Source: Neonectria sp. B-13 (taxonomy: Eukaryota > Ascomycota > Sordariomycetes > Hypocreales > Nectriaceae). From it: a stretch of 64,000 bases of DNA. The DNA lies in the NCBI GenBank assembly GCA_002682825.1, contig NOKP01000006.1, positions 372,001 to 436,000 of the forward strand, read 5' to 3'. How positions within the stretch are numbered: position 1 is the first letter of the stretch; each line of letters begins with the position of its first letter. Below the pieces are notes generated by a model. That model was given only the letters and a program-made list of their open reading frames with translations, was not told the origin of the DNA and did not search any database. Position numbers and translations under genes: made by a program. Shown piece after piece: positions 11,779-24,582 of this stretch.

Positions 11779-14487
11779 TGTTGAAGAATTCATTCCGAAT
11801 GCCGGGGGTTACCCGACCTCTATCCCGTGACTACGCCATGCATGCAAATTTGCATTTGACAGCGCCTTCTCTACGAACGAACGTCAGATCCAGTATAATT
11901 AGTGCCTAGAATCTCGATGACAGCGACCCGGCAACGGCAGTTGAGCAGTTCCAGAGCAGTTCGAGTGTTCAACCCAGAATACGAACCGCTAAACTCCAGC
12001 AAGGGAAATGAACGGCGGCACATCCATTCAACAGACCTGGTAAGCTTTTTGGGGTCGTTCCCGGACTGCTGGGCCGCGGCGGTCTCACCCACGGCGCCGG
12101 CGCGATTTGGTGCCCTCTGGGGGCGACTAGGGCTTCTGATGCCGGCTGGCGTCTGTCTTGGTGCCCAGCCACCAGCGTCGCCTACCTCTAGGATGCCTTC
12201 CATACCCTTCCATGGCCCCGCCCGCGGCGTCGGTTGGATCGCCTTCCCATCCCTTGGGAATGTCCAAGAGCGGCCACTATGCCTCGACGGGCAATTGTGC
12301 CCCGTCGGCCACGAGTCCTCGACTCCCTCGCGGTCCCGGGAGAGGGCCAAGTCCTGACCAGAAACATGGGCGAGCCAAAAGTTGGGGTCTAAGGAGCCGT
12401 GGGGCCCTTGGAAGGGGGATACCCAGCAACATCCCCTGGCGACAGGTCCCCCGGGGCTTCTTTGCGAATCGTAGTACGTACGAACCACCGAAAAATTTGC
12501 AGATTCTGGAGCCCAGATGCGATGGGGCCGGGCCTGGAGTCGGTGACGAGCTTACATGGATGTAATCAATTAGCTTTGGGGAGCGGGTTGTGGTAGACGA
12601 GATCGGAGACGTCGGAATGGGATGGAAGGCAAAGTGGCTGTTCACCAGCCAGCAAAAACAAAAAACAGAGCCAGGCATGAATCCGGGCGGCCCTAAGCAC
12701 TGAAGCCAGGCACCTGTGATGACGATGTGGATGGACGTCGGCGAGGCGGCCGGAAAAACACCAACGGCTGGTAACCGAGACTCCATGACCGAAACGAACG
12801 CCTGTGCTGGCATTGACGTCGCTAGGTTGGGCTCCAGGGAGGCTGGTTGAGGAAGGGATCGACTACCCAGCTGGGCATGTCGTCGACGTAATGATGCAGT
12901 TATGGGCCGTTGGATAAAAGTGTCTATGACGGGCGATGACATTGCATGGCGTTGCCATGTGCTCTTGGCACAAGTTGCCGTCAGAAGCTTCGGAGTTGGG
13001 TTGCCATTCTTGTCATTGAGTTCGATGGCTCCGGGAGCGGCTTGAGTCTATCCGACCACAACCGACGCACACAGGCACAGACACAGACACAGAGAGCATT
13101 CACAAAGACACGGACGGATAGCCTCCAGAGCAAAGAGCAAGTGCTCTCTGCTATTGGGAACCAGAGAGGCGGGAAGCGGCGAGCGACGTTGATGGGATTC
13201 CGGGACAGGGGTGAGCTCCCCGGGCCCCTAGCGGAGCGGGCGGGAGGCAAGGAAATCGAGAGCTTCAGGGAGCCTGGCCAGCGCCGGGGGACGAGCCCTG
13301 GGCGGTGCCAGACGATGGGGACGTGCCCCTGCCCTGCCCTGTGGTCGATCCAGGCTGTGGGAGAGTGGAAGTGAGCTGGGGCTGGATCCGGGTGGGACGA
13401 CAAGTGGGAAGATGGATCCTTAGGGGGCAGAAGACGGTATAGGTAAGCAGAAGGCATTGTATCGGGGAAGTATCGGAGAACTAGGACAGGAGGAGAAGGA
13501 GTCAGGAAGAAGCAAGGAGATGTGGAAGACGGGGCCGAGTGAATGGGGACCTGGGTTTGACTCGGAGAAAGAGAGACAAGAGCAAAGTCAGAGTCAGAGT
13601 CAAGGAACGACGAAGAGAGCAACCAGAAAGATGACACAAACTCCCAATAAGTTCAACTCCACTGGGCCGAACAGAAAGTCAACAAATGGAAATGGACGTC
13701 TAGCGGCGACGTTGACTTTGATCCAGTGCCGAATGGATAAACCGTGAATCAATAGCGCTCAACGTTAAGAGTATCTTTCTGTCTTGTTACCATACCATTG
13801 GTAAGGATGGCACACCGGGCTGCCACCCTCGGAGGAGACGGGGCCGCATGTACTTCCGTACCATCCGAACGGCCGTCTTTGTTTCTGGCGCCGTCCAGTG
13901 GCAATCCCCAATTGCAAGTCGCAAGGTGAAAGTTGTCCGTCGACTTGCCCGTGAGTACGTACAGTCAGCCAGTATCTGTGGTGTCTCTGGTGAGGGGTTT
14001 GGAGGCGTGGGGTTGCCACGACGGTCGTGCCATTCTGGGCGTCTCTGCTCTTCCCCCTCATCGCCAGCGATTGTCCCATTCCGTCCGTGAGACACGCAAC
14101 CCGCGTGCCGTCCCGCTCGCAGGCGCGTGTCAGTTCAGCAGGTGGTGGGAGTCGTCTGTCAATCAGCCCAGGGCAGCGAGGAGAGTGCGCCAACCAGCAG
14201 CGCACAACTGCACGAGCCCGCACCGATGAGAGACGCATCCCCCGATTGCCCTTAGATGGAACCCTCCATCTCTGGGCTTGACAGGGAGCCGTCGGCGTTG
14301 GTGTGGGAGGGAGGGTTCTAGGGCTTCTGTCCTTCTGTCCCTCTGTTCCAGGCCTGATCCCGGCCTGCGATGGAGGAGTCTGCCCGGGCCCCGAGGGAGA
14401 GAACAACTAAGGTAGACCAGGGTCCCTGACAGTGCCCACCATCCAACCCGCCATCCATCGTCCATCCTGGCCGCCGAGCGGGACAAC

Positions 14488-14513
14488 AGAGAGAGAGAGA
14501 GAGCGAGAGAGAG
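14488..14513. repeat. (GA)n microsatellite
   Basis: An almost pure GA dinucleotide run with a single interruption (GAGCGAGAG), in the presumed upstream region of the gene at 16488. Confidence 0.85.
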
Positions 14514-16227
14514 TCTGCGAGAGGAGAGAACCCCATGGAACTCCACTGTAAAAAAGCCCTGGCCTTGGGTAAGTACCTCCAGCCTGGTGTTCACTGGGGG
14601 TTTCTGCAGGGCCCGACGAGAAACCCATTTTTCCTTCAACCGCGCAGCCCAGCCGCCGTCAGGCTCAGTACTGAGCCAGTTTGCCAGTGCACAGGCTATG
14701 TAGGTGGTCAATCCATTGACTGTGATCTCTCCCCCGTCCTGTTCCACCTTTCCTCACCACCACGTCACGTCGACCCTGCAAAGACGAACCGACAGCGTGG
14801 AGAGATGAGGAGAAGAGACGGAGGAGACACAGAAAGGTCCCGTCGTCTCAGGCGAGACAGCCTTGCCCTCCCCAAGGCGTCGCTCAGGACCCCAGTAGCT
14901 GTGCCTTCCACCCACCATTCCTGGCCACTCACCACCCACCTTTCTGATCCCGGCCCTGTCAGTTCCTATAGCCGGGGGCCGCTATACCTTCCTACCTCCC
15001 TCTCTGGGAGGCACGGCAGGCCACCGACCAACCAGAGGGGCCCGTTCTGCACCTCACGGCGCTGCACCGCACCGCAACACGACAGCACAGCATACAGCAT
15101 ACAGCAACGCACACAGACAGTAAGTACAGCACAACACAGCACAGCACAGCACAACAGAGAGGAGAGGGAATTGATCCAGGAACCACCAGCACTGTACCAA
15201 GTAGACATGCAAGTACTGCGCATGCCGGGCTACAGCCGCGGGTAGCATCACCACTCGAGGTCCATGTACTTGCGCCCAACCGACAGCTCAACACGTGGAC
15301 GACTGGAAGCTCTCTGCCCTCAATCCCTCCCATCGCTCAACCGAGTCAACCACCTCAGGTCGCGGTGCGTTGCGTTGCGTTGCCTGCAACCCCCGCGCCG
15401 ACGCCCAGCCCATCGCATCATCCCATGCCCTGGTTCTCTCCGCCATCGATTATAACCATCATGTCCCGGCTACCAGTAGTTTAACTTTGCCCTTTTCCCT
15501 CCCCAACGGCTCTTCTCGGATCAATTCCTTCAGAGTAAAAAGAACCATCACCGGCATCGTTTGGGATTGTTACAAGTCACAAACAATCAACCGCCCTAAC
15601 GGACATCAGCCAGCACCGCCGGCGGGGAACCAAAGTGCAGATCGAAAGCGAAAAAAGCAACCGGAACTCCAGCCGACTGGAATTTTTTTCGTTTTTTGTT
15701 TTGTTTTCGCAACCGCTCTTCATCGTATCCACCTCCACCAAAACAACTTGTGCTAGTAAGAGGAGAAAGCGAAGACTACCGCCACTGCGCTCACTCACAG
15801 TCACTCACTCTCCAACTGCCCTTGTCGTTTCTTCTCAAGCACCAGCACCAGCGCCACGCCAGCAAAAACGCTGCGACAGGCGACAGCTCCGGGACCCGGA
15901 CCCCAGCGCCCGGCCGCCACTGACGGACCACTCACAGGAGGGGAAGACAGGGAAGAAAAAAAAACTGGGAAACGGCGAGCGAGCGACCCTCCCCTGGTTC
16001 CTTCCCACTTCCCAGGTACCTACCTAGCCAGTGCCCACCTCTACCTTACTTAGTAGTACCCCACCTTCCTCAAAGCCCAACCGCCGCCGCCAACGCGCAG
16101 GTGCCTCCCACCTCCCACCTTCCACGCCCGTGCTTTTCTTCCGCCATCCGCCCTCCGCCATCCGCCCAACCCAGCCCATCGCCCATCCCACATTTTCTGA
16201 CGGATCAATCCACATTCGGAACCGCGC

Positions 16228-16260
16228 CAAGTACCAAGTACCCAAGTACCCAAGTACCCG
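16228..16260. repeat. AAGTACC tandem repeat in the leader of the 16488 gene
   Basis: Four tandem copies of an AAGTACC-type 7-8-mer (the last three AAGTACCC), about 230 bp upstream of the start codon. GTAC-centred short motifs recur in several leaders of this window. Confidence 0.75.
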
Positions 16261-16487
16261 GCCTAAGCTGTGCCACACCCGCAGGGCACTCACCATCTCA
16301 GCCATCACCACCACCCGTTCCTCTTAGTCTTAGACCGGCCGGCGTCCTCTTCCACCCAATCCGCCGTCCTCCTTCTCCTCTACACACTTCCCCAAACCAA
16401 CAACTAACAACAACATCGCCGCTCTCAACCGTCACGGCTTCCTCTCCTCCGCCCCTCTTCCCACGGTCTCGACCGACGGCCGGCATC

Positions 16488-18265
16488 ATGTCCCCCAAGC
16501 TCAAGCCGCTGCTTCTCCCCCAGCTCATCGAGGAGCGCCGCAAGTGGGAAGTCCAGCAGGTCACCCCCGACTGCGATCTCTCCTACGTCTACTACACCAC
16601 AAACTCCTCCTCGTCCGATGTCGCCTCGCCAGTCACCCCGACCTTCTCCGCAAAGGGCCACTTCCGCTTCTCCAGCTCTGCTTCGTCTCTCGACCTCCCG
16701 CCCCAGCTGCAGGAGAGCCCCGTCTCGCCCACCCAGACCATCCACTCCAAGGCTGCCAAGCGCTTGTTGCCCGATGTCCAAGAAGAGCCTTTGGAGCCCG
16801 AGAACGACGACGACGACTATGAATCCGAGCCCGATCACTTTGGTCTCTACAGCTGCCTCTGTATGTTTTTCTTGCTTTCTTTCCTGTCCTCGACTCGCTG
16901 GGCACGGTTCACTAACACAACTGCTTCCTTATAGGTGACGAACCCTGTGAGCACCGAAGTAGCTCCGAGGACATCATGTTCCACGGCAACCTCGTCAGTG
17001 ACTACGACCTCGACTACGACATGGGATTTCTCAGTGACGGTGACGTTTCCGTCGACGCCAACTCCGCTCGCAGGAAGAAGTCCGGCACTGAATCACCCTT
17101 CTCCGGCCTCACCTCGCGCATTGGCTCTCGTCTCCCCAGCATGACTCGCTGGAAGGCCAGCAGCCGCAGCAGCAGCCGAAGGGGAAACCCGATCCTCTCC
17201 CCCGGCACCGAGCTCAGCCTCGAGAGCGTTGTGCTTTCTGGTGCTCCCTCGAGCCGCTCGTCGTCCATGTCTGCCCCCAGCCGGCCCGGTCCCGAGCGAG
17301 TCAACGAACAGTCCATCCTACCCACGCCCGCCTTGTCCTTTTACGAGAGCACCGAGAGCGTTAACATGCCTTCGCCCATCGATATCGACCAGTCCATGGC
17401 GCACAAGCAGCGATCCAGCCTGGAACGCGAGCGCGGCATGGCCACCACCCCCCTTCTGCCGCCGCTCATGATCAGCGCTCTGAGCAAGCCCCCCCCCGAG
17501 TCGCCTCTTCAGTCGCCTACCGTGGCGCCCTCCCCGGCTACTACCGAGTTTCAGTCGCCCCAGTTCCCGAGACCCTCCCTCAGCACCAGGCCGTCCGTCT
17601 CATCCTTCCGACATGGCCCAAACAGCCCCGAACTGCCTCTCCCTCTCCCCGCGATGCTGCAGGAGCATGATGAATGGTCGGACCGTCTTGGACACGCCAA
17701 CTTCACCATTACCCCCATGCCCTACCAGCCCGAGCTGGTCAACCTGGAGGCACTTCGGCAGCTGCGCAACGACTGGGACGCAGCCAGATGCAACTACACC
17801 AAGCATCTCGTACGAACCGGCGAGAACTACGGCGAGACAAGCAAGATCTACGCCCTGACGGAGGAGAAGTGGGCCGAGACGGAGCGTCGATGGCGAGCGG
17901 CACACGACACCCTCATGGAGCAGATCGTGGCGGCGACCAACTCTGCCCCTTCTTCAACAAACGGCTCCCGAAGCCGTAGCCGTGGACGCGGACGTGCGCG
18001 GGCCAGCAGTGGCGGCGCTGCGCTCCTGGGCCGACCTCCCGTGGACGACGTCTTTGCAGGCATGCAGTGGCGGCGCCTGGAGGACGGGCTGCCGAGCGCG
18101 GTGCCCCGATTGCTCGACGCCGAGGGCAAATTCCCCGCGCGGGGCGACGAAGACATTGTGGGACCCATGCAACGGGACGAGGTGATGCAACGGACACACA
18201 GCGAAGAGCGCAAGGGGGCGCGATTCTGGAGAAGCTTGGCCGGCAAGGTCGGCCTCCGAAAGTAA
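16488..18265 (+). CDS. Conserved Ser/Pro-rich fungal protein, 567 aa, one intron
   Basis: Exons are 16488-16860 and 16935-18265. The 74-bp intron has a GTATGT donor, branch CACTAACAC and TAG acceptor, and joining gives SCLCDEPCEHRSSEDIMF in frame. The N-terminus (PKLKPLLLPQLIEERRKWEV) is followed by an acidic Asp/Glu patch and a CxxxC pair at the exon junction. A long disordered Ser/Pro/Arg-rich middle follows. A more conserved block comes late, YQPELVNLEALRQLRNDWDA to EEKWAETERRWRAAHDTL, probably helical or coiled coil. After it lie an RSRSRGRGRAR stretch and a basic tail (RFWRSLAGKVGLRK). Sordariomycete relatives are annotated only as hypothetical or by Pro/Ser content. No membrane or signal segment is seen, and the function is unknown. 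The preceding leader is long and CT-rich. Confidence 0.88.
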
Positions 18266-20370
18266 TGAGGCTCCCCGGAGATGGGAGCTGAAACCGACAC
18301 AACGATAATATCTATTACGACCTAGATTCGACGACGAGTTTGACGAAGCTAGATTCGCTTACGACATACCCACACACGCCACCCGCTTGGGTTTTGCTTG
18401 GTTGTTTTTTCTGCTTGTTTTTGTTTTACGAAGAGATACCCCGACTCTAGTCACTCCTTTTGGGACATGTTCCCCCCACGGCCTCGACGGCACCAAGCAC
18501 CGATACCAACCCAATGCGTCCGGATCAGACGTTGCACATTACTGCCATTTCTCCACTGTTTTAGAAGTGTAGATAATTTAGGAGGAAACGGGCGTTGGAA
18601 GAGAACGATTTGCAGCGTTGAAAATCCAAAAGTTTTAGATCTGGAAGGCGGCAAAACAAAAAAAGGACGAGGAGCAACACGGTTTGAACTCCTGGAGTTT
18701 TATTTGAAATTTTTAATGCGGAGGGGGTTTGTCCTATGCTTGAGACTGCGTACGACACCCCTCCCGGACGGGGGACACGGCGAAGGCGAGTGATTGGCTT
18801 GGACTGGGACTGGCAGGTTGGACAAACAGAACAAAAGGAAGACCAGATGTTGTACCATGATGTGTATCCCGGAGGATTCTACTGGCTGTCCGTTGATGTT
18901 TGGGCAGGGATTCTTTGTACGTGCGGAGAAGTCGGGGAAGAGAAGGGGTTTGCTGTGTTTGTTTAGACAAGACATAGCTCTCCGGCCTGGGCTGGAACAG
19001 CAGCCGAGGTGTCGAGGAGGACAAGAATCAACCGAGTAACAACAAAGTCTGTTCAAGTTCAAGTTTAAGTGGTGTGTTTGTGCAGGTGTTTGTGTCGTTT
19101 GCATGGCCAGCTCACCCACCGGCTGGAGATGGAAATTCCCACGAACCAGGAGGCAAACAGCGAACAACGCCTCCCGGGCCTGATGACGACACGTCCCCGG
19201 AACGATGCCCGCGTCCGGTGCCAATGCCCCGCGCCGCCCGCCGCGTTTCAGGTGCCACGGCGGGCTTCTGGTGGGTGCGCCACCGCGACTTGGCCCCCGA
19301 GAGCCAGCCACGACAACGGACCTCTTCGCTGACCGGCTCAGAGCTCGGCTGCATGCACTGTAATGGGCTGGGCTGTCTGACGCGCGGACTGTGCGACGCG
19401 GGGCCTCACCAACTGGCTCCCGTCCCGTGTTTGCGTGCGACCTTGCCACTGGGCGCGCCACTGGCTGTCGTTTGTCTGTTTCGTCTGCAGGCGAAGCGGA
19501 CGAGCCTTCTTTTCTGTCTCTTCCTTTCTTTTCTCGCGGGCGGGGATATGTCGTGGTGCGTCCGCTGCGGGTTGCCGTATCTTGCTTGCCCGGATGACTG
19601 GCGCACGGCAACCCGCAGCGTCTTTGCACGGTTGGGATTGGAGGGCGGAGCGATGGCTTGGGATGAGATGAGGCGAGGGAAGACAAGACAACGCATCCGT
19701 GGCCATGGAGAGAGACGTGGGTGCTCGTCTCGGTGAGTATAGATCTGTATAGTCAGTGGTCGGTGAATGCTTGGTAGAACGGCTCCGAGGGCTGTCTTAG
19801 AACGGTTTCTGGAGTAGCCTGCAAAGTACCTGTCTAAGCAGTCAGTAATGTCATAGAGTGGTCATGAAGTAGCCGCTGGATACACCAATCACAAAAGGCA
19901 CAAGCCAACATTTCTTTGATCAAGACTCCAACATCTTCGCATTTCAGGTCGGGGGCTGCCGCCATGTGCCAATCCGCCACGAGTCCAACTCTAGGACGGG
20001 TATCTATCTCGCGACATCGCAAATGCAGCCTTTCTCTCTTCTCTCTTGCTGTCTCGCAAGCTAATACTCTCGTGCCGTGCGTCTCGCAAAAACAAAAACT
20101 AACAAGCCGTTTTTCGGCATCAACTCAAACATCCAAGGTCGTGGTATCTTTTGACCACTCCCAACGCCGGCCGAAAATGCCAAGGTGCCGACTTCGTACT
20201 CGCGTGTCAATCTGATGGATGCAACCATCTACATCGAGTTCCCCCAACGCCAGCAAACGCAAACAACTTCCTGCAATATGAACAACAAACACAAACAGTG
20301 CCGCCAATAACTTCAAGGCCTGGCTGCTGCCATCCTTGACCGATCTCCCATCGCCACGGCTCCGCTCCAC
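18266..20370. other. Convergent intergenic region
   Basis: This separates the 3' ends of the plus-strand 16488 gene and the minus-strand 20371 gene and probably holds both 3' UTRs. A 328-codon minus-strand ORF (18700-19686) has no recognisable feature and overlaps equally long plus-strand ORFs, so I regard it as chance. Confidence 0.5.
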
Positions 20371-23300
20371 TCACTGCTGGGATCGCGTCCTCGACCGCGT
20401 CATCCGCTGCGGACGAGGTGTGCCATTGGCCACCATGCCCAGGTTCTCTGCGAGCTTCGATGTGCGCTTGCTCTGCGAGGTCACCTTGGGCTTCGCAATG
20501 CCCGTCTTTCCCTGGGTAGGCTTGTTCTTTGCCCCAGCCTTACCCGCCTTGCCGCCCTTTGGCTTGCTCTCCTCCTGGACCATCTCCAGAGGTTCCTTCC
20601 AGCCAACGCTTTTCCCGTCCTTGGATGAGGTGGCGGAGGGAGCGTCCGAGCCATCCGAGTCCTCGTTCTGCGGCGATCCTGCGACTCTAGCGAGGACCTG
20701 CGCCGGATACTCAGAAGCTCCCCTATTCTTCTTCGTATTGGAGCGCGTTTGCGCGGTGAGCTCTTGCTGGTCGCTCTTGACCGTTGAGTTGAGGATGGCG
20801 CCTCCAGCACGCCCAGCACCAGACCGGTTCAGCTTGATGGATGTGGGGATGGACGACTTTGGTCCAGAGCCCACGGTCTGCGTTCGCAGACGGCTCGATC
20901 GCCGAGTTGTCGGCCCGTCCAGCTCCTCTAGCTCCTCCTTCTCCTCCATCTTGTCGGCCTCGACCACTATGCCCAGACCAATCAAAGCATTGTCCGAGAT
21001 GTTGGCCGGGTCAGCCTTCTTGCTGACCTTGGCAGTACGACGAACCCGCTTTGCCGCAGGCTCCTTGGCTTCCAAGGGCTCCTTAGGCTCCTTGGCCTTC
21101 TCCAGCGGCGACTGGGCCTCCTCGTCCTTCTCGAGCTTGCGCTTCTTCAGAGGACTTGGGGTGTTGTGGCTCTTAGCCACTAGAGGCTGTCGCTTGGACG
21201 AGGGTGCCATGGGAGAGCCAGTCTCCGTCGTCGAAGTTTGTCGAGACCGCTTGATAAAGTCTCTCATATAATCGCGCCCTGGACTGTCGTCGAATGTCTC
21301 TTGACGAATGCTCGCAGGGGCGGGGCTGTTGTTCGCAGCAGGTGTGGTGTTGGCAGGGGTGGTCTTCTCAACGGTGTTCGAGGTGCTATCAGAAAGTGTG
21401 GTAACCTGGCAGAGTGGGGTCTTGTTGACAGGCGTGAAAGCGGTAGTAGGAGTAGGCGCAGATGGAGTACCCCCAGGGACGTTAGGTAACAAGGTGTTTC
21501 TGGCGGGAGTGGGTGTAACATTTGCTCTCAGAGATGGTTGAGCAGCTGCAGTGGGTGTGTTTGTACCTGCACGCTTGATAGGGGTTTTCTGGAGACGACG
21601 CATGGGAGTGCCTTTGATTGGTGACAAATGCTGAGTAGAGGTGGGAGGGTTGCCAGGGAATGTGGGAGGGCTGCCAAAGAATGTTCCATTGAAGGGAAGC
21701 TCGGGGGTTCTGAAAGCGGGTGTTGGTCCAGATGGGGTACCACGGATACTGGCAATGCCGCTGATATCAGGAGTTCTGAAAAGGTCAACAGAAGAGGTAG
21801 ATTGTCTCAAAGGTGTATCTTGAGTTCGGAAAAGGTCAACGGAAGAGGTGGATTGTCGCAAAGTATCTTGCACAGAGCCGTAGCTGTTGAGGGACCAGTC
21901 CACAACAAGGGTTTGATCATCAGCTGCATAGGTCGGAGTGTCGGCAAAGTGTGGTGAAGACGGAGACATTCCGGACTGCCCGTGGAAAGAAGACTGGGTT
22001 AAAGCTGGAGATGTGCCAGGTCGGGTCTGGAAAGAAGGCCGTGGCAAAGCTGGAGATGTGTTGGTATGAGCCTGGGAAGAAAGCTGTGTCATAGCTGGCG
22101 ACGAATTAGGCCGAACTTGGTAAGAAGGTTGACGGGTGTTGAAAGTAATTCTGGGCGAAGAAGAAATCGCAGAGGGAGAGGTAGTAAAGCGAGACTCGTC
22201 GAATCCCTGGCTGCCTGGGAACAGGTAGGCGAATTCGTTGGGAAGCTTAAACCGGACGAAAAGTCTGCCATGTTCCTGTGTGACCACGACCTTAGCGTGA
22301 CCTTCACATCGATCATCCGCCATCTGAGCAAGCTGATGAATAGGCGAAGAAGGTTGCGCGCCGAAAATATCGGGGTTCTGGCGCATGTCAATGTTTAGTA
22401 CGCCTTGCTCAACACTGGGAGCAGGGGCATGGGGGTCGTCGGCAGGTGTGACAGCAATCTTCGGAGTCTGTTGCATGATGGGTTCAGCCTTGTCTTCAGC
22501 CTTGTCTTCATTCTCAAGTGCAGGTTCAGTAGGCTTGACAGTAGATTCAGCGGTAGGCTCAACTACGGCCTTGACACTGATAGTAACGTTGTCAGGGACG
22601 TGGGCGGTAGGGGTCTCAGTAATGGTGATGTTGTGGGGAGTACCGGTGTTGGGGGTCTCGGTGATAAGAGAATCAGTGTTAGGGGTATCAGTCTGAGGGA
22701 CATCAGTCTCGGCGACGTCGACTTCAGAGGCATTGCGTGCCGAAGGGAGGATAGATGCAACAGAGGTATTGTCACAGAACGTATCGTCGTCCTGGAATCT
22801 GACCTTGCGCGGCGACGACGACTTACGTCGGGCCTGCGACTTCAGGTGCTTTCGCAGCAGTGGCTCACTCTGTCGGCGACGGCCAGAGTTGACATTGTGA
22901 ATTCTGCGAGGCTCACTGGCCTGGACAGCAGGGTTCATCCAAGAGATCGAGTTGAAAGAAGGAGACACCTCGCCGAAGCGGAACTCGGCATTGTTTGGGG
23001 TCTCGATGTTGAAGGTGCACTTTGGCATTTGAGGGGTTGATGGGGGAATAAGAGACGCGAGGCCAATAGGGCTGTCGGTCTGGCTGGGAGTCCACTGGGA
23101 TGGCATAGGAGTGAAGGCCTGAGGGGTTGTGGGCTCGGCGCGGTTCCATCGGGAGGGAGTAGGTGCCACAGGTCGAGTGAACTTGGAGGGCGAGAGCTTG
23201 GAGGGGGAAGATTGCTCAGCGAACAGTAGGGTGCTGCCAGTCTGGTTGGTGAAAGAAGAGGAGTCGGCATATGATGGTGCACGGAAAGTACGTCCAGGGC

Positions 23301-24582
23301 GGGAAGGCGAATCCTCGGACACGTCTGGTGCGAGAAGTGAGGGTCGCGACAAGGGGCTCGAGTTGCCCAATGGGGTTATGGCGGCCTTGGTTGGGGTAGG
23401 AGACAGCTTGAGAGGGGTGGAGGGTGTGGATGACGATTTGGTGGGGGATGGCTCGGCCTTGGGGCCTGAACCAGGAACAAGCTTGACAATGCTGTTGGTA
23501 AGGCGGTGGAATCCGTTCTTGATGGGGCTGGTGAGTCGGGCAATTCGCTTCTGAGGGGATCGCGACTCGGCCTTGAGGGTAGGAGGTCGGATCATGTGAG
23601 GGCTCTCGGGTTCAGTCACATCGGTAATGTCGGACAGGTCGGACGCGCCGTTGGCGGCCAGGTGTCGGCGAGGGTTCTTGCGGATGTCTCGCATAATGGA
23701 CGAGGCCTCGGCAATGGAGGCAGTGGTAAAGTCGACGGCGGCCATGCCCTTCTTGGTGGCTCGGATGATGATTGGCATAACTTCGTTGTAGACCTGGAAG
23801 GTGTTTCCACCCATGGGTTCGTGGAGTTCAGGGATGTCGGAATCGAAGTATCGCTTGGCTGGTGTAACGCGGACGTAGCGGTTGTTGCGAACCTGCTTCT
23901 TGTCCTCCGCTGGGGTTTCGGAAGAGTAGAGCATGAAGTTGTTGACGACATCAACTAGATCAGATTAGCATCCGCGCGAGAGAACGATATAATGCCAAAC
24001 TCACCCTTCGCCTGCATAATGAGAGCAGCCATCTCGGCGTGCGAGCAGGGTCGGCCGTTAAACTCGGTGTAGCCTTCGACAGGGACATGATAAAGGGTTC
24101 GTCTCCGGATGCGGCGAGTCTCCTCCTCGCTCAGCTCGGGTTTGGCTGCGGCTTTGACAGCTAGGGCTGCAGCCTTTGCAAGCACAACGGCTCGTCGATT
24201 GGTGTGACCGACGCGCTTCATGACGAGGCCAGTAATGCCAGTGGAAGCATGGGGCTGTATAGGCACACGAGACCACGCGGGGACTTGGGTACGAGGGAAA
24301 GGGGCTGCGAGGTTCGCCTTCCAGGATCTATTCCAACATTAGCATCCGCTCTGAGCATGTGTTGACATTCAAACCGAGCGTACAGAGTGACCGCATGGGC
24401 TTTCGAGATTTCGGTCGAATCGCAAGTCGGGAAATAGGTGACGAAGGACGAGTCGGTGAGGTTCCTAGAGCGAGGACCGTTAGCATACCCATCATCCGGG
24501 CCAAGTCGCGTCAGAGGCGCGAGGATGCTCACATATTCTTGGGCAGGAGCCCAAACCCCCATTTGGGGTCATCCGCCTCCAT
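20371..24582 (-). CDS. Large disordered basic fungal protein, 1,348 aa, three introns
   Basis: Four exons on the minus strand: 24533-24582, 24375-24464, 24005-24327 and 20371-23954. The introns are 68, 47 and 50 bp, with branches TGCTAACG and GCTAATG in the first two, and all phases match. The product starts MEADDPKWGFGLLPKNM. About 230 N-terminal residues look structured (RRTLYHVPVEGYTEFNGRPC, VRNNRYVRVTPAKRYFDSDI, STASIMRDI-like helices). The rest is low-complexity, full of SP and TP sites. It has tandem copies of LRQSTSSVDLFRT, a TETPNT-rich stretch, and Lys/Arg-rich clusters towards the C-terminus (KKRKLEKDEEA, AKRVRRTAKVSKK), ending RMTRSRTRSQQ. This suggests a nuclear, phosphoregulated protein, which is inference. 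I do not recognise a named family. The donor of intron 2 (GTTTGA) is the weakest signal. Confidence 0.82.

Larger units (their letters stand above)
5235..16487. other. Gene-poor stretch of about 11 kb, with a possible long leader at its right end
   Basis: I found no coding sequence that I can support on either strand. ORFs up to about 260 codons occur, but they overlap on both strands, are rich in Arg, Pro and Ser as expected for GC-rich random frames, and show no domain. The stretch holds many short tandem duplications, for example near 6964-6995, 7403-7425, 7580-7602, 7813-7860 and 11208-11240. The last 2 kb (about 14.5-16.5 kb) is CT-, CA- and CCAGC-rich and looks like promoter plus a long 5' leader of the gene at 16488. 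No tRNA, 5S rRNA or transposon signature was recognised. Confidence 0.5.

Noticed and set aside
18700..19686. 328-codon minus-strand ORF
   Set aside because: It lies between two convergent genes. Composition is Arg/Pro/Ser-rich with no domain, and equally long ORFs occupy the other strand, so it is typical GC-rich chance reading.
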